Shown here: positions 1-9,202 of the stretch, in pieces
How the letters are laid out: each line of letters opens with the position of its first letter
Position numbering within the stretch: position 1 is the first letter of the stretch
Notes under the pieces: model-generated
The model's database searches: none
What the model saw: only the letters and a program-made list of their open reading frames with translations
What the model was told of the DNA's origin: nothing
Program-made: the position numbers and the translations under genes
DNA from: JANQPX01 sp965222015
Lineage (GTDB): Bacteria; Pseudomonadota; Alphaproteobacteria; Geminicoccales; Geminicoccaceae
Length of the DNA stretch: 64,000 nucleotides
Reading direction: 5' to 3'
NCBI GenBank assembly: GCA_965222015.1
Contig: CBDCTL010000024.1
Span: forward strand, 930,001 to 994,000

Positions 1-2
1 GG

Positions 3-1331
3 CCCTCGGTCATCCTGTCGATGATCCTCCTGATGTTCGCCCTGGACCAGTGGGGGTTCGCGCTCGCGTCCGGCTATCTGCCATCGGCCGCCTTCACCAA
101 CTATCTGGTGGCGGGCATGACCGCGCTCGCGATCCTGCTTCTCTATCTGTTCGGGCGGCCGCATCGCTTTCTGAGCGGACCTGCCTTCTGGCTGGTTCTG
201 TTCCTCTACCTCTACGCCTTTATCACGCTCTCCTGGGTGACCGTGCCGGGCAAGGCGGCCGAGATCTGGATCGCGAACGTCCCCTACCTCCTGGTCTTTC
301 TCTGCGGCGCGCCGCTGCTGGTGCAGGACATCGACGACATCGATGTCCCGCTGCGCGCGTTTCTTCTGCTCGGCGCACCCTTCGTGTTCTGCCTCAACTT
401 TCTTCTGGAATGGGGCTATCGCGGCTTTATCGTCGATGGCGAGGTGACACGCCTGCCGCTGGCGCTGGCGCAGTTTGGCGGCTATCTCATGATCGTCGGC
501 GCGCTGTTCGGACCGAAGGAGAAATACTGGATCGTCCTGAGACTGGCGGCGATCGCGCTCGGCGCTCTCCTGATCATCAAGACCGGCGCGCGCGGGCAGT
601 TCATCTCGGCGACGCTTTGCAGCGCCATCATGTTCGGCCTCGGGCGCGCGAACTTTTCGGTCGTCAAGCTCGCTTTGTCGTCGGTGATCGCCTTCATGCT
701 GCTCGCCGTCGCCTATTTCGGCGCGATCAACTACATGAAAAGCAGCCCGGCGCTTCAGGGCACCGCCGCGCGCTGGTCGATCGACCGTCTGTTCGAGGAC
801 TATGGCGAGCGCAGCATCCGCGTGCTCAGGATCGAGGCCATGCTCGACGCCTGGTCGTCCTCGCCCGGAACCATGCTCGTCGGTCTGGGCAATTCCGCAT
901 CCTTCGATCCCAACATCACCGAATGCACCAGCGAGGGCGGGTGCTATCCTCACAATCTGCCGATCGAGATCGTGACCGAGGAAGGTCTGGTCGGCCTCGC
1001 CCTCTATGGCGCACTGTTGCTCTATGTCATCGTGATCGGCATTCGCGCCATCAACGATCCGATGATCGACGCCGAGCGAAAATCGGCATTGAAGGTGCTG
1101 CTCGCTTTCATCATTTTCGAGGCGATCCTCAGCCTCAAGCAGGGAAGTCTGCTCAGCAACTGGCCGCTGTTCCTGTTCGCGATCCTGCTCGATCGATGTG
1201 TCGATCTCCTGCGCCGGCCGGTGACGGTCGTGGACCCCGGGGAACGACCGGAGCTGGTCGAGAGCCGCACCAAGGCCTGGCTCGCCAGACGCCAGACCAA
1301 TGCTGGTTTCGGACGACGTACCACGCTATGA
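3..1331 (+). CDS. O-antigen ligase/polymerase-like membrane protein (5' end outside window)
   Basis: Polytopic inner-membrane protein with about ten hydrophobic segments and the layout of the Wzy/WaaL family: a long periplasmic loop (roughly residues 235-300) between membrane segments and a G-R-G-Q motif near residue 190. Such proteins polymerise or ligate polysaccharide repeat units at the periplasmic face. The reading frame is open to the left edge (codons P-S-V-I-L-S precede the ATG at 21), so the true start probably lies upstream. The charged C-terminal tail after about residue 390 is cytoplasmic-looking. The chain-length, kinase and ATPase genes at 3.2-7.7 kb support an exopolysaccharide role. 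Ligase versus polymerase cannot be decided from sequence. Confidence 0.8.
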   Translation, partial: PSVILSMILLMFALDQWGFALASGYLPSAAFTNYLVAGMTALAILLLYLFGRPHRFLSGPAFWLVLFLYLYAFITLSWVTVPGKAAEIWIANVPYLLVFLCGAPLLVQDIDDIDVPLRAFLLLGAPFVFCLNFLLEWGYRGFIVDGEVTRLPLALAQFGGYLMIVGALFGPKEKYWIVLRLAAIALGALLIIKTGARGQFISATLCSAIMFGLGRANFSVVKLALSSVIAFMLLAVAYFGAINYMKSSPALQGTAARWSIDRLFEDYGERSIRVLRIEAMLDAWSSSPGTMLVGLGNSASFDPNITECTSEGGCYPHNLPIEIVTEEGLVGLALYGALLLYVIVIGIRAINDPMIDAERKSALKVLLAFIIFEAILSLKQGSLLSNWPLFLFAILLDRCVDLLRRPVTVVDPGERPELVESRTKAWLARRQTNAGFGRRTTL

Positions 1332-1341
1332 CCATGGGCAG

Positions 1342-1358
1342 GGTCCCGCTCGGGGACC
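1342..1358. terminator. Hairpin after the polysaccharide ligase gene
   Basis: GGTCCC and GGGACC form a 6-bp stem with a 5-nt loop, 10 bp after the upstream stop codon. No T-run follows, so it may be a terminator or only an mRNA 3'-end hairpin. Confidence 0.3.
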
Positions 1359-1409
1359 GGTGGATGGGATCATGACGCCGGCAGGCGTGTCGAACCGAGG
1401 AGATGCTGG

Positions 1410-2264
1410 ATGAAGACCGTGCTCGTCCACATCGAGGATTGTCCGGACCTGTCTTCGGTGCTGCAGGCGGCGCTGATCGTCGCCCGGCGCTTCGGCAGCC
1501 ACATCGAAGGCCTCTACGTGGCCCAGGGCCTGCCAAGCATGCTGCCGCTCAGCCCCGAAGGCGGTCTCGCCACGGCCGACGTCATGGCCAGCCTCGAACA
1601 GGGAGCCGAGGACACGGCCCAGCGCCTGCGCGCCGTCTTCGAAGACTTCGTCGGCGGGCACGACGTGCAGCAGATACCGATCGGCGCCGCCATCGACACG
1701 CCGTCGGCGAGCTGGCACGAGGCCGGCAGGGGCATGCAGGACACGCTCGGCGGCCGCGGCCGTGCCTTCGATCTGATCGTGGTCGGCAGACCGGTGTCAG
1801 GGCAATTCGCGCCGAGCATGGTCGCGCTGGAGACCGCACTGTTCGAAAGCGGCCGCCCGCTGCTGATCGCGCCGCCGAAGCCGATCGAAGAGATCGGCCG
1901 CAAGATCGCGATCGCCTGGAACGGCAGCACCGAGACCGCACGCAGCATCGCGTTCGCCATGCCGTTTCTGGCGGCGGCCGAGGAGGTGGTGGTGATCAGC
2001 GTCGAAGAGGGCATGGTGCCGGGGCCGTCAGGCCAGGAGATCGCCCAAAACCTGGCGCGCGGCGGCATCGTCAGCCGCACCCGTCACGTGCATGGCGAAG
2101 GACGCACGGTCGGCGAGGCGATGCTTGCCGAAAGCCGCGCCTTCGGCGCCGATCTTCTGATCAAGGGCGCCTACACCCAGAGCCGCCTTCGCCAGATGGT
2201 GTTCGGCGGCGCAACGAGCCATATCCTGGCCAAAGCCGACCTGCCGGTCCTGATGGCGCACTGA
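1410..2264 (+). CDS. Universal stress protein, tandem UspA domains
   Basis: A 284-residue soluble protein with two Usp folds in tandem. The N-terminal domain (about 1-150) starts with the typical beta strand M-K-T-V-L-V and ends in a V-V-G-R-P segment. The C-terminal domain (about 160-284) carries the nucleotide-binding signature G-A-Y-T-x-S-R-x-R-x-x-x-F-G-G-x-T. Family members bind ATP or act in stress survival and cell adhesion; the specific role is unknown. The start has a GAGGAG ribosome site 7 nt upstream. It is convergent with the dehydrogenase gene that follows. Confidence 0.9.
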   Translation: MKTVLVHIEDCPDLSSVLQAALIVARRFGSHIEGLYVAQGLPSMLPLSPEGGLATADVMASLEQGAEDTAQRLRAVFEDFVGGHDVQQIPIGAAIDTPSASWHEAGRGMQDTLGGRGRAFDLIVVGRPVSGQFAPSMVALETALFESGRPLLIAPPKPIEEIGRKIAIAWNGSTETARSIAFAMPFLAAAEEVVVISVEEGMVPGPSGQEIAQNLARGGIVSRTRHVHGEGRTVGEAMLAESRAFGADLLIKGAYTQSRLRQMVFGGATSHILAKADLPVLMAH

Positions 2265-2280
2265 GCCGCAGGCGGGGAGG

Positions 2281-3189
2281 TCAACTCGTCAGACGGCGGT
2301 CCCGGACGAAGGGATAGATGCGGGTGAAATCGGCGCCAGGCTCGCTGCCGTCCAGCGCGGACCAGAGCGTCTCGATCTCGCCTGCGATGCGGCCCGCCGA
2401 TCCGCTCGCCTGGACCTCCTCGAGATAGAGCCGCACGTCCTTCGCCATCATCGCCGCCGCGAACCCGCCGTCATAGGTTTCGGTGACCACGCGCTTCGGA
2501 AACTTGTCCCGCGTCGCCGTGTTCTCGCCGGTCGATCGATTGACCACGTCTAGCGCGGTCTGCATGTCGAGTCCGACCGCCGCGGCGAACGCCATCGCCT
2601 CGCTGGTCGCCGCCATGGCCGTCGCCGACAGAAAATTGTTCAACAGCTTGACCGCCTGGCCCATGCCGGGCTCGGTGCCGACGTGGAAGAGATGGCCGCC
2701 GATCGAGGACAGAAGGGGCGAGGCGCGCTCGAACAGTGCCTCGCTGCAGCCAAGGATGACCGAGAGCGAGGCGGCCTCGGCGCCAGCGACGCCGCCTGAG
2801 ACCGGCGCATCCACATAGCCGATGCCTTCGGCCGACAGCAGGCCGGCGGCTTCGCGCGCCGCCCTCATGCCGATGGTCGAGGTGTCGATCACCATCTCGA
2901 CGCGACGCGGCGCGGCGGCGATCAGCTCGCGGCAGATCGAAAGGGTCGCGACGCCGTCCGGAACGGACAGCAGGACCATCTCCGCGTGACGGCCGACCTC
3001 GCCATTGCCGGTCGCGATCCTGGCGCCCGCCGGTGCCCGATCGGCGGAGGCAGCATCGGCGACGATGAGCGAGTGGCCGGCCTTCGCCAGATGTGTCGCC
3101 ATGCGATGGCCCATCTGGCCGAGCCCAATCCAGCCGACGACCGGCCGGTCGTCCTTCTCACCTGTCCGCGATGGCTGCGCACGAGTCAT
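2281..3189 (-). CDS. NAD(P)-dependent 3-hydroxyisobutyrate dehydrogenase-family oxidoreductase
   Basis: A 302-residue beta-hydroxyacid dehydrogenase. The Rossmann motif G-L-G-Q-M-G is near residue 22, the substrate-binding motif D-A-P-V-S-G-G near 127, and the catalytic lysine lies in G-Q-A-V-K-L-L-N-N. Members oxidise short beta-hydroxyacids such as 3-hydroxyisobutyrate, tartronate semialdehyde or L-threonate. The substrate here is not evident. It lies 42 bp downstream of the polysaccharide ATPase gene on the same strand and may be co-transcribed, although no functional link is obvious. Confidence 0.88.
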   Translation of the reverse strand: MTRAQPSRTGEKDDRPVVGWIGLGQMGHRMATHLAKAGHSLIVADAASADRAPAGARIATGNGEVGRHAEMVLLSVPDGVATLSICRELIAAAPRRVEMVIDTSTIGMRAAREAAGLLSAEGIGYVDAPVSGGVAGAEAASLSVILGCSEALFERASPLLSSIGGHLFHVGTEPGMGQAVKLLNNFLSATAMAATSEAMAFAAAVGLDMQTALDVVNRSTGENTATRDKFPKRVVTETYDGGFAAAMMAKDVRLYLEEVQASGSAGRIAGEIETLWSALDGSEPGADFTRIYPFVRDRRLTS

Positions 3190-3231
3190 CGAGCTGCGTC
3201 CCTCCGCTCGCCGGCGTTTTGCGGCCGAACG

Positions 3232-4452
3232 TCAATTGCCGCCGAAGCGTCTGAAAATCGAGGCGCGTGCGGGTGCGGTGCGTGCCATCGTGGCGGCCGA
3301 GCGCCGCGCTGCCTCGGCCTGCGCCCGGGTCTGCTCGAGCTCCACCCTATGCAGCTTTTCGCGCAGCTGATCAGCTTCCAGGCGGATGGTCTCGACGCGC
3401 CGCCGTTCGCTGGCGAGGTCGTCATAGGTCTGCTCCAGCTTGTGCAGCAGCCGGACCGCCTCGCGCCGCCAGTGCTCGACGTCGCTCCAATGCTCGTCGT
3501 CAGAAGGCTCGCCGTCTGCCCTGGCGCCGATCGCCGCCCGGCCGTTTGCGAGCGCGCCATTCACGGAAACGCCGTTGGCATGGCCGTTCGGCTGACCTTC
3601 GTCCGCGGCTTCGGAGTCCGGCGACGCCGGTTCGTAGGGCGCACCCTCCTGCTCGAGTTCGTCGAGCACCTCCTCGACGGCCTCGGCGTCGATCACATGG
3701 CGCTCCTCGAGCGCGCCCAGCACCAGCAGCCGCGAGCAGACCAGATTGATGCGGCGCGGCACACCGTGACTGTGCTCGTAAATCAGCGCACAGGCATCCG
3801 AATCGAAAGTCGGATCGCCGCGCCAGCCCGCCTGCTTCAGCCGGTGCTCGATATAGGGACCGATTTCGGTGTCGTCGAGATTTTCCAGATGGTGACTCGC
3901 GACCACGCGCTGGCGAAGCTGCTCGTAGTCCTCACCGGTGAGCGCGTCCCGGAACTGCGGCTGGCCGACAAGTACGATCTGCAGCAACGCCTTGCCGCCA
4001 TGCTGCAGATTGGCGAGCATGCGCAGTTCCTCGAGCGCCGGCAGCGGCCAGTTCTGCGCCTCGTCGATCACCAGAAGCGGCCGCTGTCGGGATTTCTGCC
4101 GCGTGATCAGGAAGGCCTCGATGTCCTTCTGCAGCTCAGCCTGCTCGCGATCGGCGACCGGAAGCTGAAAGGCTTTTCCGATCAGCGGCAGCACGTTGGC
4201 AGGCTCGATCTGGCCGGCACTCACCCGACCGGCGACGAACGGGCCGGCGCTCAGCTGCTCCGCGAGATAGTCGACCAGCGTGGTCTTGCCGGTGCCGACG
4301 TCGCCGGTGACCACGATCAGCCCTTCCCGCTGATGCAGGCCATAGGTGAGGTAGGCCATCGCCCGCCGGTGGCCTTTGCTGCCAAAGAAAAAGCGATGGT
4401 TGGGGCTGAGCTGAAAGGGGCGTGACGTGAAATTGTAGAATGTGGTGTACAT
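3232..4452 (-). CDS. ExeA-like AAA ATPase of a polysaccharide export cluster
   Basis: A 406-residue AAA ATPase starting with the family signature M-Y-x-x-F-Y. The P-loop G-D-V-G-T-G-K-T-T is near residue 50 and Walker B L-L-V-I-D-E-A-Q near 127. Residues 285-330 are a low-complexity linker rich in N, G and A, and about 335-385 form a charged coiled coil instead of the peptidoglycan-binding domain of classical ExeA. Such ATPases sit beside chain-length and tyrosine-kinase genes in exosortase-type EPS clusters, which fits the two genes upstream. The exact mechanical role is unproven. Confidence 0.85.
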   Translation of the reverse strand: MYTTFYNFTSRPFQLSPNHRFFFGSKGHRRAMAYLTYGLHQREGLIVVTGDVGTGKTTLVDYLAEQLSAGPFVAGRVSAGQIEPANVLPLIGKAFQLPVADREQAELQKDIEAFLITRQKSRQRPLLVIDEAQNWPLPALEELRMLANLQHGGKALLQIVLVGQPQFRDALTGEDYEQLRQRVVASHHLENLDDTEIGPYIEHRLKQAGWRGDPTFDSDACALIYEHSHGVPRRINLVCSRLLVLGALEERHVIDAEAVEEVLDELEQEGAPYEPASPDSEAADEGQPNGHANGVSVNGALANGRAAIGARADGEPSDDEHWSDVEHWRREAVRLLHKLEQTYDDLASERRRVETIRLEADQLREKLHRVELEQTRAQAEAARRSAATMARTAPARASIFRRFGGN

Positions 4453-4503
4453 GGCGGTCAGCCGGCCTTGAACGACATGGGTTGTCGGGCAGGCATCGTC
4501 ATG

Positions 4504-6150
4504 TCAGCGGCCCATCCCCTGACGGGCGCCGGCCACCGCGGACGGCAAGGAATTCGGACATCGGCCGGCGGATGTGAACGGCACGGTCCGGTCCTCGGCG
4601 GAGACCGTGGCCGCGGCGGCGAAGGCGTCCGAATGCCAGGCGAGCAGACCGATCAGAACCGCGCCGAGCGCGGCCGCGGCCACTTTCGGGACAGGTCGGC
4701 CGACACCCGGCGCGCGTCGATTGACCGGCGCGGTTTCGTCATCCTTCACGGTGCGGGACGGTCCCTCGTTCTCACGCCCGAAGCCGCTATTTTCGGTCAG
4801 CGCGATGGAGACGTTGTGGCGGTCACCGATGCGCTGGAGTGCGTGTTCGATCGAATCGGCCGTGGTGCGGCCGGCTTCGACCGCGAGCACCACCTGACCG
4901 GCGATCACGCTCAGCACGGCCGCCTCCTGGCTTTTCAGGATCGGCGGCGCGTCGATGATCAGCAGAGCCGCCGGATCGCGAGTCATGAAGCGCAGGATCT
5001 GCAGCATGCGCCGACTGGCGAAGCGATCGAACGTACCCTCGTCCGGCGTACCGCTCGCGACCAGCGTCAGCCGTTCGAGATCGGTCGGAATCATGAGGTC
5101 GGCGACGTCGAGCTCCTCGTCGGCGAGCGCCTCGCAGATACCGTCCGTTTCGCCTTCCGCAGCGCCGAGACGGGTGACCGCGCCGGGGCCGCCTGTATCG
5201 ACGTCGACCAGCACCACGCGATGTTCGGCGGCCGTTGCCAGGCCGAACGCGAAATTGATCGAGGCCGCGGTCTTGGCAGCACGCTCGTTCGGGCTGGTCA
5301 CCAGAACGATGCGATCGCGCCAGCTGGACTGGTCCGACAGCGCCTGACGGATCAGGGCGCGCACCATCGCCTTCATGTTCGGCGAAAGCCGGCGATCGCC
5401 TTCCCTCGGGTCAGTGAAGCCTTCGTCGATCAGGCGCACCCAGTCGAGCGCAAACGTTGGGGTCGCCGAGGGCGGAGAAGCCGCGGGCAGCGAGCCGAGG
5501 GCTGCCGCGACCGACGCCTGATCGGGAAGGCTCCCGGCCGCCTCCGCAGCACGCACCGCCGCTCCAGGTTTTTCGGACCTATCTGAGAGCTGGTCCGTTC
5601 CTTCGCTTTCGGGCGCTGACGTATCCTGATGTTCGCCGGCCGCTTCGGCCTCGTCGCCCGCATCGTCCCGGATCTCCTCCGCTGCCGATCGATCATCGTC
5701 CTGCACGCGCATCCGGGCGTCGTCGTCTCGATCGCCATCCGTTCGCGGGCCGCTATCCGCTTCGGAGGCAATATCCGTGTCGGGATCGACATCCGCGACC
5801 GGAGACTCGTCTGCACCTGGTGACTCGTCCGCCAGCATCGGTCGGTCGGCCGTAGAGGTCCCGCCAGTCTCCGCCGTCGCGGACTCGGGTGAGGCCTCGC
5901 TCTCGGCCGTCGGGTCGGCGGCCGCTACTTTCTCGGGCGCACTCTCGGGAAGCATCGAGCCGGCATCCGGAGCAGCGCCGGTGTCCAGCCTCTCCTCAAG
6001 ACCGCGGCTGCGCGCTTCCCGTTCATCGGCCTTCGCGGCATCGGCATGCTCAGGTGCCCGCCCCAGTCTCGGCACGGCTCGCTCGACCAGCGACAGCCTG
6101 GAGCGCCGCCTCGAACGCCAACCGGGTTTGTGCATGCTCTTGGTGGCCAT
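4504..6150 (-). CDS. CpsD/CapB-like BY-kinase-type ATPase with degenerate P-loop
   Basis: A 548-residue protein. The ATG at 6150 is chosen because GAGG lies 8-9 nt upstream and the preceding gene stops 10 bp before it. After a basic N-terminus (1-40) comes a long acidic, probably disordered stretch (about 45-210). The MinD/CpsD-like ATPase fold follows: Walker A region V-T-S-P-N-E-R-A-A-K-T-A, Walker A' V-V-L-V-D-V-D and Walker B L-L-I-I-D-A-P-P. The glycines of the normal P-loop are absent although K-T remains. A hydrophobic segment lies near the C-terminus (about 485-505) and no tyrosine cluster follows. It probably partners the chain-length protein encoded upstream. Confidence 0.8.
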   Translation of the reverse strand: MATKSMHKPGWRSRRRSRLSLVERAVPRLGRAPEHADAAKADEREARSRGLEERLDTGAAPDAGSMLPESAPEKVAAADPTAESEASPESATAETGGTSTADRPMLADESPGADESPVADVDPDTDIASEADSGPRTDGDRDDDARMRVQDDDRSAAEEIRDDAGDEAEAAGEHQDTSAPESEGTDQLSDRSEKPGAAVRAAEAAGSLPDQASVAAALGSLPAASPPSATPTFALDWVRLIDEGFTDPREGDRRLSPNMKAMVRALIRQALSDQSSWRDRIVLVTSPNERAAKTAASINFAFGLATAAEHRVVLVDVDTGGPGAVTRLGAAEGETDGICEALADEELDVADLMIPTDLERLTLVASGTPDEGTFDRFASRRMLQILRFMTRDPAALLIIDAPPILKSQEAAVLSVIAGQVVLAVEAGRTTADSIEHALQRIGDRHNVSIALTENSGFGRENEGPSRTVKDDETAPVNRRAPGVGRPVPKVAAAALGAVLIGLLAWHSDAFAAAATVSAEDRTVPFTSAGRCPNSLPSAVAGARQGMGR

Positions 6151-6160
6151 TGCGCTCGCC

Positions 6161-7744
6161 TCAGCCCAGCAACTGCGATCGCAAACGATCGCCGAGCGGG
6201 GCGAGCGCATCGTTCAGTTCAGCGATCACCAGACTGCCGAAGGCTCCGGCCAGGGCGATACAGGCCAGGCCGAACACGAACCGCGAATAACTGAGCTGCT
6301 TGCGTTCCGCCGGCGTCATGACTTCCGAGATGGTTCCCAGCACGCCGACGTCGAATCGCCTCTTAAGCTGCCATGCACTCTCGAAAACCCCCTTGTAGCG
6401 ATTGCGAGACACCGCTGCGGCCGCCCCCAGACCCAGTCCACCGACCAACACGCCGGTTATCGCCAGCAGTCGCGACGGTCCGGTCGGATCGGTCGGGAGT
6501 TCTGGCCGTTTGATCAGCCGGAACGCTTCCCGCTTCGCTTCTCCCCTTTTCACGTCGCCAAGCTCGTCGCGACGCTGCCGCAGGTCCCGAAGTGCGATTG
6601 TCAGCTCTTCCTTTGCGCTTTCGAGACTGGACAGCTCAGCCTCAACCGAACTGGTCGCTCTCGTCAAGGCCTGCAGAAGGTCTAATTCCCGTCGTTTCGT
6701 GCGCAAACGTGAACTTAAAGTAGAAACGTCGGCGATCAATTCGCCGTGCTTCTGTTCCAGCGCATTCCGATCGCCCGCGGGCTCCAGCGCCGGCGCGGAG
6801 GAAGCCGCTTCGAGCTTGTCGTCCAGCGTCTCCAGGCCTTCGGTCGCGGCGACGACATAGGGGTGGCTGTCGGCATAGCGTTCGCGCAATTTTTCGAGCT
6901 CTGTCTCGAGCGCGGTGCGCTCGGCCTCCAGCGCCGTGATGTCCAGGGCTGGTCCGGTCGGGACCGCCCCGCTTTCGGCGTCCGGGGCCTTCGCTAGGCT
7001 CGCGGCGACGCGGTCGCGATCGGCGGTCGCCTTGTCCAGCCGCTCCCGGAGCGCGCGAGCTTCCTTCTGCAACGCCACCATCGCGACATTGCGGTCGTCG
7101 GCGCCGTCCAGATGGTCCGAGTTACCGCGGCGAAACGCCTCGAGCTCGGCATCGGCGACCTCCAGCTTCCGTGTCTGCTCATCGATCTGCTCGTCCAGTG
7201 CGACCGCCTCTTCGCCCGACGCGGACGCGGCTTCGTCGACCCGCGTCTTGAATCCAAGCAGAAGCGTCTCCAGAACGTCGTGGGCAACCTTGGGATCGCG
7301 ATGCTCATAGGCTGCGACGAACAGCGGCGGCGCGGTCGGCCGGAACATGATGTCGTCCCGAAGCGTGCCGCTCTTTTGCGGGTCGAGCGACACGTTGTCC
7401 TGCACCCCGCGAAGGTTTTCCTCGGAGAGCAGCAGGTCTTCGAGCAGCTTGGCCGGCAGGCGCTCGCCGTCCACGGCCGTCTGGCCGTCACCGGTCAGTT
7501 CGGCGAGGTCGGCGTAGATCACTGCCGAGGCGCTGAAATGGGTCGGCCAGAGCGCGATCACAGCCCAGCCGGCCATGCAGACCAGCCAGGCGACGGTCAT
7601 CGACAGCCAGCGCCGACGCCAGATACTGCGCCACCAGGTCCGGAGCCGCCCGGGCCCGTCGCCGGTTCGTCTCGATCCGCGTGCAGGTGCCGCAGCACCT
7701 GCCTCCGCGTTCGCGATGTCAGAGCTGCTTTTCGGCGTCGCCAT
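6161..7744 (-). CDS. Polysaccharide chain-length determinant (Wzz/GumC-like)
   Basis: A 527-residue polysaccharide co-polymerase. An N-terminal membrane segment (about 47-67) is followed by a large periplasmic region with extended coiled coil (about 170-400), then a second membrane segment (about 425-445). An L-P-T-D-P-T-G-P-S proline-rich motif precedes that segment, as in the Wzz family. A further hydrophobic stretch lies near the C-terminus. It sets chain length and works with a cytoplasmic BY-kinase, here the next gene. ATG 7744 is preferred; a GTG at 7780 would add 12 residues, and neither has a strong ribosome site. Confidence 0.85.
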   Translation of the reverse strand: MATPKSSSDIANAEAGAAAPARGSRRTGDGPGRLRTWWRSIWRRRWLSMTVAWLVCMAGWAVIALWPTHFSASAVIYADLAELTGDGQTAVDGERLPAKLLEDLLLSEENLRGVQDNVSLDPQKSGTLRDDIMFRPTAPPLFVAAYEHRDPKVAHDVLETLLLGFKTRVDEAASASGEEAVALDEQIDEQTRKLEVADAELEAFRRGNSDHLDGADDRNVAMVALQKEARALRERLDKATADRDRVAASLAKAPDAESGAVPTGPALDITALEAERTALETELEKLRERYADSHPYVVAATEGLETLDDKLEAASSAPALEPAGDRNALEQKHGELIADVSTLSSRLRTKRRELDLLQALTRATSSVEAELSSLESAKEELTIALRDLRQRRDELGDVKRGEAKREAFRLIKRPELPTDPTGPSRLLAITGVLVGGLGLGAAAAVSRNRYKGVFESAWQLKRRFDVGVLGTISEVMTPAERKQLSYSRFVFGLACIALAGAFGSLVIAELNDALAPLGDRLRSQLLG

Positions 7745-7780
7745 GGGTGCGGACGGTCTTGTTCCATGCCTCGATTTCAC

Positions 7781-8447
7781 CGCCGGACATGGACCTGGCC
7801 ATGCCGGTGTCTTCGGACGCTTCCATCGACGACGCTTGAACTCTTCCGTCTGGCATCGACTTTCTTTCCATCGCTATGCTGCCGACTCCGAGGGCGCGGC
7901 ATGTTGCCATACCGTCGCGATCGATCCCGGCACGTGAGGTTGCGGTCCTGACGTTCCGCATCCCGCGCACGGCCGGATCATGTCTTCGGTCTCCCCCCGC
8001 GTCCGGAAGGGCAGGGTGATGTGATCCCCTCCAAGGACGCCCGCCGCCCGTATCGCCGGATGGCAGTACCCTCAAGGCCTGATCGATCGTCGACGCGCTC
8101 CGACATGTCCTTGCTCCCGCAGTTCGAAGCCATGACCGGCCGATCTGCGATCTGTTCATGTCCAGGTCTTCACATGGCTCGACCGGGCGTCTTCAATTCT
8201 TCGGCGGCACTATTCCACCTTGCCTCGAAGGGCAGAAAACTTACTAGAGTTTCACCGGCGAGGCTAGGTCCGACTTACATAAAATGCCGGGCGGCATCGA
8301 TGAAAGACCGACTTTCGTCTGTAGTGGGCATACCGGGGATCTAGGCCGCAAGGGGTGGCCGCCGCTATCATGGCGGCCGCTCGTCATAGCATCTCTCTGC
8401 GGATCGATCGGGCAATAGTTTGAAAAACATGACGAACTGGGAAGCAT
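7781..8447. other. Non-coding interval between the EPS operon and the creatininase gene
   Basis: About 670 bp between divergent genes with no convincing coding sequence. It contains several small inverted repeats: GCCTCG/CGAGGC at 8222-8264, ATGCC/GGCAT at 8284-8297, and GGCCGCC/GGCGGCC at 8357-8378. It should hold promoters for both flanking transcription units, but I cannot place them. Confidence 0.5.
8357..8378. repeat. GC-rich inverted repeat upstream of the creatininase gene
   Basis: Perfect 7-bp arms GGCCGCC and GGCGGCC with an 8-nt loop, 70 bp before the creatininase start. It could be an operator or a transcript hairpin; nothing more can be said. Confidence 0.35.
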
Positions 8448-9197
8448 ATGCGTCTGGATCAATCGACCTGGCAGGACGTCGAGGCCTATCTCCGGCGATC
8501 GAAGGGGATCGTCCTGCCGATCGGCTCGACCGAGCAGCACGGGCCCACCGGTCTGATCGGCACCGATGCCCTTTCCGCCGATCTCGTAGCCCGAGGCGTC
8601 GGCGAACGGGCGTCCGCGATGGTGGCGCCGCCGCTGAATTTCGGCATGGCGCAGCACCATCTGGCCTTCGCCGGCACCATGACACTTCGCCCGGAAACCC
8701 TGCTCGCGGTGCTGGTCGACCTCCTGTCCTCGCTCGCCGTGCACGGCTTCGAGCGCTGTCTCATCGTGAACGGCCATGGCGGCAATATGGCGACGATCAT
8801 GACCGCGATCTCCGAGGTTCACGCCCGGTCCAGCCTCGGCTGGCAAGGCGCGGGCGGCGGGCTTCGCTGCCGGCTGCGCAACTGGTGGACGCCGAAGGCG
8901 GTCGCTGAGCTGCAAAAGGAGATCTTTGGCGAGCGCGACGGCTCCCATGCCACCGCGAGCGAGATCGCGCTCATCCAGTTCGCCTTTCCCGAAGCGATCA
9001 AATCGGCGCAGCTCGATCCCGTTCTCGCACCCGCGAGCAGCGGCTTCACCGACGCCGCCGATTTCCGGCGCCGCTATGCCGACGGCCGGGTCGGCTCCGA
9101 TCCGTCGCTTTCCACGCCCGAACATGGCGAGCGCCTCTACAAGGCGGCGGTCGAAGGCCTCGCCGACGACTACACCGCCTTTCTCGCCGAGAACTGA
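8448..9197 (+). CDS. Creatininase-family amidohydrolase
   Basis: A 249-residue metal-dependent amidohydrolase of the creatininase/MftE family. Family motifs are visible: G-S-T-E-Q-H-G-P near residue 26, G-T-D near 39, H-H-L-A-F-A-G-T near 67 and the metal-binding N-G-H-G-G-N near 107. Members cleave creatinine, formamidopyrimidines or C-terminal peptide residues. No mycofactocin or creatine genes are nearby, so the substrate is unknown. It stands alone, divergent from the EPS operon and convergent with zapE 5 bp away. Confidence 0.88.
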   Translation: MRLDQSTWQDVEAYLRRSKGIVLPIGSTEQHGPTGLIGTDALSADLVARGVGERASAMVAPPLNFGMAQHHLAFAGTMTLRPETLLAVLVDLLSSLAVHGFERCLIVNGHGGNMATIMTAISEVHARSSLGWQGAGGGLRCRLRNWWTPKAVAELQKEIFGERDGSHATASEIALIQFAFPEAIKSAQLDPVLAPASSGFTDAADFRRRYADGRVGSDPSLSTPEHGERLYKAAVEGLADDYTAFLAEN

Positions 9198-9202
9198 GCG
9201 TC

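Noticed and set aside
7719..7871. 50-codon minus-strand frame overlapping the start of the chain-length gene
   Set aside because: No good ribosome site, no recognisable product, and it overlaps the real gene; kept only as a possible leader peptide.
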